64,000 nucleotides of DNA, taken from assembly GCF_023094165.1 (NCBI RefSeq), contig NZ_JALMDK010000004.1, positions 841,236 to 905,235 of the forward strand, read 5' to 3'. This stretch comes from Crossiella sp. S99.2. Its GTDB lineage: Bacteria; Actinomycetota; Actinomycetes; Mycobacteriales; Pseudonocardiaceae. Positions 60,899 to 64,000 of the stretch are shown here, piece by piece. The translations under genes were made by a program, and so were the position numbers. How positions within the stretch are numbered: the first letter of the stretch is position 1; the number at the start of each line of letters is the position of its first letter. Below the pieces are notes generated by a model. The model saw nothing but the letters and a program-made list of their open reading frames with translations. It was not told the origin of the DNA and made no database searches.

Positions 60899-61708
60899 AT
60901 GAAGGTGATGTTCTGGAACCTCTACGAACGACCGGACGAAGAACAGCCGGACGGGCGGACGCGGCGGGAGCAACAGGCCGCGGTCATCCGGCGGGTACAA
61001 CCAGACGTACTGGCGGTCACTGAGGGCTGGGGCTGGGCCACCGACTCCACCGAGGAGTTCGCTGAGGCGTTCGAGGCGTTCGGATTCAGCCACGGCGATG
61101 ACCATGTCGAGTTGTACAGCTCGAAAACGCGGTGCTGCATGGCCCTGGCGGTGGCCCGCCGCTCGGGTATCCAGGTGGTGCGCGCCTACCACCAGCCCCA
61201 GGCTGAGGCGTGGTGGCACGGCTACCTCCAGGTCACTCTCGGCCTTCCCCGCCACGGGCAGGTCGAGCTGATCGTGGCCCATCTCAATCCCTACGATCCG
61301 ACGCTCCAGCGGATCGAGTCTTCGTGGCTGCGTAACACTCTCCGCCCTGGCCTGCCCAGCCTGATTGTCATGGACGCCAACTGCGTGCCGCCAGGCGATC
61401 CGGAGCCGGACCTGTCTGTAAAGGCCGCCCACCAGATCGGCAACTCACGGCAGCTCGGCGCGGAGCTAGTCGACCGGGCACCACTGGAGGCCCTGGCCGC
61501 ATCCGGATGGCGGGATGTGGGCGCGGAATTCGGCAACCGGCGGCCCACCGCCGGCTACTACTCCCCCAATGACGTGCCCCGGCGCCTGGACCTGGCGTGG
61601 ACGGCCCAGGGGCTGGCGGTGAGCGGCTACCGGGTGCTGGATGACCTCCAGGCTGATCCGGAGCTGAACACCGCCTCTGACCACCGGCCGCTGATCATCG
61701 AGCTGTAA
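60899..61708 (+). CDS. Endonuclease/exonuclease/phosphatase (EEP) family protein
   Basis: 269 aa from ATG 60899. The EEP order is visible: MKVMFWNLYERPD (active-site Asn), QPDVLAVTEGWGWATD (catalytic Glu), LIVAHLNPYDP, SLIVMDANCVPPGDPEPDL (catalytic Asp and Asn), RRLDLAWTAQGL and a final TASDHRPLIIEL (Asp-His pair). Family members hydrolyse phosphodiester or phosphomonoester bonds in nucleic acids or lipids. No signal peptide. A fragment of a second copy lies at 51401-51465. Confidence 0.85.
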   Translation: MKVMFWNLYERPDEEQPDGRTRREQQAAVIRRVQPDVLAVTEGWGWATDSTEEFAEAFEAFGFSHGDDHVELYSSKTRCCMALAVARRSGIQVVRAYHQPQAEAWWHGYLQVTLGLPRHGQVELIVAHLNPYDPTLQRIESSWLRNTLRPGLPSLIVMDANCVPPGDPEPDLSVKAAHQIGNSRQLGAELVDRAPLEALAASGWRDVGAEFGNRRPTAGYYSPNDVPRRLDLAWTAQGLAVSGYRVLDDLQADPELNTASDHRPLIIEL

Positions 61709-61767
61709 CAGCAGGGGGCGCGGTGCGGTCCGGCTGCACCGCGTGCGCATCCGGTTACGATCGCGGC

Positions 61768-62652
61768 ATGGGCAGCGTGGAGACCTCGACCACTCGGCGG
61801 GCACAAGCTCTGGACCGCCTGCGCCGACTCCGGGACTGCGAGCTGCGCTCTCCCCGTGACTCGACCCCGGCCCGGGTGGCATACCGGCAGGCCAACGACC
61901 CGATGTATCCACCGGCACCACCTCCACTGAGTTATGAGGAAGCCCTGCGCGCCGAGGAGGCTGCCCCTGCCAACGAGCGTTCGCTCATCGCCGAAGGTAT
62001 CCGGCTGTCCCAGGAGGTGGTCACCGGTGAATGGCGGCGCCAGCTGATGCAGTGGCTACCGGAGGTCACCAGCCACACCACTACCCTGCTGCAGCGGCAA
62101 GCCCTGGACGGATGGCACCCCACCGGCACTGGCACCCTGGTCGCCGCCCGCGGACTGCTCACCGAGGACGGGTTCACTCCGGTGCACGACATCGCCAGCG
62201 ACCGCCGTGGCTGGCCGGTCTGGCAGCGTGAGGTGTGGCTGCACCCCGAGGGCCTGCTCGGCGTGATCTATGCCCGGCTGCCGGATCCGGCGCGCACGGA
62301 ATCCAATGGGGAACCGGTGGTCGAGCAAATCCGGGTGTTCTACCAGGGCGAACTGGTCGATGAGGGCCTGCTCATCGCCGCTGTCGCACCAGGGTCGACC
62401 TGGAACCGCGAACCGGAGCGGGGCCTCATCGTCGTGCATGGCTCGTTTACCGCCTACCCGCACTACCACGGCTCGCTGCGTGTCCGGCTGGCTGTATTGC
62501 GCGCCTGCCTGGATCTGATCACCCCGTGGCGGCACCCGGTCCACGTGGGCTTCGGGCCGGATGCTGAAACCACCGCTGAACGGACCGCGATCTTGTCCGA
62601 GTTGCCGAACCAGGTGTATGAGCTGCTCGGTCCGATGCTGCTGCCCACTTGA
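61768..62652 (+). CDS. 294-aa protein matching the family A C-module alone
   Basis: ATG 61768, probably leaderless (TTACGAT seven bases upstream). QALDRLRRLRDCELRSPRDS, RRQLMQWLPEVTSHTTTLLQ, ARGLLTEDGFTPVHDIASDR, EVWLHPEGLLGVIYARLPDP, RLAVLRACLDLITPWRHPVH and the ending LPNQVYELLGPMLLPT parallel the C-modules of the 48604 and 54203 proteins through to the ELLGP motif. Unknown function. Confidence 0.65.
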   Translation: MGSVETSTTRRAQALDRLRRLRDCELRSPRDSTPARVAYRQANDPMYPPAPPPLSYEEALRAEEAAPANERSLIAEGIRLSQEVVTGEWRRQLMQWLPEVTSHTTTLLQRQALDGWHPTGTGTLVAARGLLTEDGFTPVHDIASDRRGWPVWQREVWLHPEGLLGVIYARLPDPARTESNGEPVVEQIRVFYQGELVDEGLLIAAVAPGSTWNREPERGLIVVHGSFTAYPHYHGSLRVRLAVLRACLDLITPWRHPVHVGFGPDAETTAERTAILSELPNQVYELLGPMLLPT

Positions 62653-62852
62653 CCAGGCACACGGGGGACTCACCCGTGCCGGTGATCCTGGCCGGTGCGG
62701 CTGTTGACCAGGCATGTTCCGGCTAGCGTGCACGAGATGGTCGACCAGGTGCAGAAGCGCTGAGCTGGCAGCCCTGACATTCTGGAGTCCACGGTGGCCA
62801 CCTCACCAGTGGCGGTGCCGCAGCGTTGAGAAACAGGGGGAAGGTAAGGAAG
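62653..62852. other. Intergenic, no gene seen
   Basis: Between the C-module gene and the family C gene; no supported frame. Confidence 0.35.
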
Positions 62853-63788
62853 ATGATCGGCCCGGAGGAAGCGGAGTACGAGGACTATTTTGAGGAGGTC
62901 TACGGCCAGGTGCAGGCGCACAGCGATGCGCTGCTGGGTTCCTGGCGGGCCGATGGCACGGTCGACATGGCGGCCTGGACCCCCGCCCTTGACCACCTGG
63001 CCGCCGAGGGCAGTGTGGTGGCGGTGCTGGTGAGCTGGGCTCGGATGCTCGGCGGCGCCTACACCGAGGCCGAGGTCACCGCACAATTGGACGCCCTGGT
63101 GCGGCAGGCCATCGACGAGCAACACCAGGTGGCGGTGCTGCGCCACGCTTGCATGCTGGTCGAGGCCTCCCTGCGGGGATGGACCTGGGCCGAGGAACAG
63201 GCGCTGATGGATCTGGGTCGGCGGGCCTTCCGCGACCGCATCGTGGGGGAGTTGGTGATGGTGCTGGCCACGGCTACCGCGCCGGTGGCGGACTCCGTCG
63301 GCGGTTACGGCCGGTTCGCCGACGTGCGGGCCGCGGTCGCCGAAGCCCTGGAAGCCGCTGTCGGAGACCGGGCCGTCGAGACGTTGCTCGCGCCGTTGAC
63401 CTCGGTGTCCCTGGCCCTGGCTGCGGTCTCGGTCGGCAACGCGGACGAGGCGGTGGACTACATCAGCCAGTGGCCTGTCGACGCGCAGTTGCAGATGCTG
63501 ATGCCGCTCATGGATGTGCTCTTCCGCGGCGGGCGCCGGCGTCTGGCGGTGCTGGATGAGAACGGGGCCCTGGCCGGGGTCTACACCGGCCGTGACCCGG
63601 TGGCCGGGCTGGTGAGCGACCTGCTGGATGCGGTGGAGCGCGGCGACACGGTCGCGGGCGCGGCGGCTTCGCAGGCCATCGTGACTGCCGATGACGCCAC
63701 CCGACTGCAGGTGGCGTGGCACATCACCGCCTCCTGCGGTATCCGGCTGGGGCAGCTGGCCGCTAGCGCCGAGGCGGGTCGCCGATGA
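62853..63788 (+). CDS. 311-aa helical protein of unknown function (family C)
   Basis: ATG 62853 with AAGGTAAGG upstream. AVLVSWARMLGGAYTEAEVT, HACMLVEASLRGWTWAEEQA, GELVMVLATATAPVADSVGG, YGRFADVRAAVAEALEAAVG, LAVLDENGALAGVYTGRDPV and LVSDLLDAVERGDTVAGAAA align in order with 57580-58515. It sits downstream of a C-module gene, whereas its paralog sits upstream of an N-module gene. Its stop overlaps the next start (ATGA). Confidence 0.65.
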   Translation: MIGPEEAEYEDYFEEVYGQVQAHSDALLGSWRADGTVDMAAWTPALDHLAAEGSVVAVLVSWARMLGGAYTEAEVTAQLDALVRQAIDEQHQVAVLRHACMLVEASLRGWTWAEEQALMDLGRRAFRDRIVGELVMVLATATAPVADSVGGYGRFADVRAAVAEALEAAVGDRAVETLLAPLTSVSLALAAVSVGNADEAVDYISQWPVDAQLQMLMPLMDVLFRGGRRRLAVLDENGALAGVYTGRDPVAGLVSDLLDAVERGDTVAGAAASQAIVTADDATRLQVAWHITASCGIRLGQLAASAEAGRR

Positions 63789-63931
63789 CTGCGGTGGCCG
63801 CGGCGCGGACCGCGCTCGTTCGCGGCGACCTGCAGCCGAGCTATCCCGGCCTGGACTGGTGCTGCAGACATTGTTTACCGCCGCGCGAACCTGGCCCCCC
63901 GGGCAACGGCTGCAGCATCTGTACTAGATGA
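63785..63931 (+). CDS. 48-aa Cys-rich peptide coupled to the family C gene
   Basis: ATG 63785 overlaps the TGA of the preceding gene. MTAVAAARTALVRGDLQPSY, then LDWCCRHCLPPREPGPPGNG and CSICTR: CC..C...C..C, a possible zinc knuckle. Only the overlap and the Cys spacing support it. Confidence 0.35.
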   Translation: MTAVAAARTALVRGDLQPSYPGLDWCCRHCLPPREPGPPGNGCSICTR

Positions 63932-64000
63932 GTAAGTCCTAAGTCTGGGTGGTGTCCGGAGACGGACGAAGGGTGTTCAAGATCAGTTTGTGAGGACCGA
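63932..64000. other. Right edge, nothing assignable
   Basis: Sixty-nine bases with no complete feature; composition shifts slightly towards AT. A gene or IS may begin beyond the edge. Confidence 0.3.

Overview
The window is high-GC actinobacterial DNA. GC-rich third codon positions, frequent GTG starts, GGAGG-type ribosome binding sites and families such as DUF3560, DUF7715-like, Imm1 and a C-terminal-HD Cas3 all fit, and a Pseudonocardiales host is my best guess. Almost no housekeeping genes are present, most genes are small and of unknown function, and pseudogenes and fragments are common. I read it as an accessory region: an old integrated element or plasmid plus genomic-island material. 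No tRNA, rRNA, CRISPR array or conjugation gene was recognised.

Layout. 0-9.2 kb: mostly minus-strand genes (winged-helix regulators, a DUF3560 protein, a decayed tyrosine recombinase, a RapZ-C-like protein, a PP2C-like phosphatase), then a PCMT-type O-methyltransferase coupled by an ATGA overlap to a 37-residue Pro/Asp-rich peptide. 9.2-19.5 kb: an AAA+ ATPase, a DEDDh exonuclease, several unknowns and a HAD/zinc-ribbon protein. 20-24.2 kb: a UPF0489 (peptide-arginase-like) protein, a hexapeptide acyltransferase and a 601-aa ParB-like protein. 24.8-34.9 kb: a DprA/YgjP-like metallopeptidase pair, unknowns, a YkgJ-type Cys protein and a DUF7715-like protein. 35.5-39 kb: a large Cas3-like helicase with altered catalytic residues and no other cas genes, preceded by a small partner gene. 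39.6-45.3 kb: a P-loop kinase, an APH-like kinase, an Imm1 protein and a tightly overlapping seven-gene operon of small membrane or Cys-containing proteins. 45.6-47.5 kb: a visibly lower-GC pair, XRE-TPR regulator plus GNAT. 47.9-63.9 kb: a second Imm1 and an island built from a two-module paralogous family that occurs as fused and as split genes, with flanking paralogs, an EEP-family nuclease/phosphatase and an IS remnant.

The strongest unexplained signal is a set of long nested inverted repeats sitting 20-200 nt upstream of start codons of unrelated minus-strand genes (about 2.8, 12.9, 15.9, 30.7 and 33.7 kb), with arm changes that preserve pairing. Two further copies of a different structured repeat lie at 10.6 and 29.7 kb. 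These look like structured 5' leaders shared by a regulon. Three other candidates deserve attention: the orphan Cas3-like operon, the methyltransferase/peptide pair (possible imiditide-type RiPP locus), and the fused/split modular family at the right end. All functional calls rest on reading motifs by eye; no database search was run.
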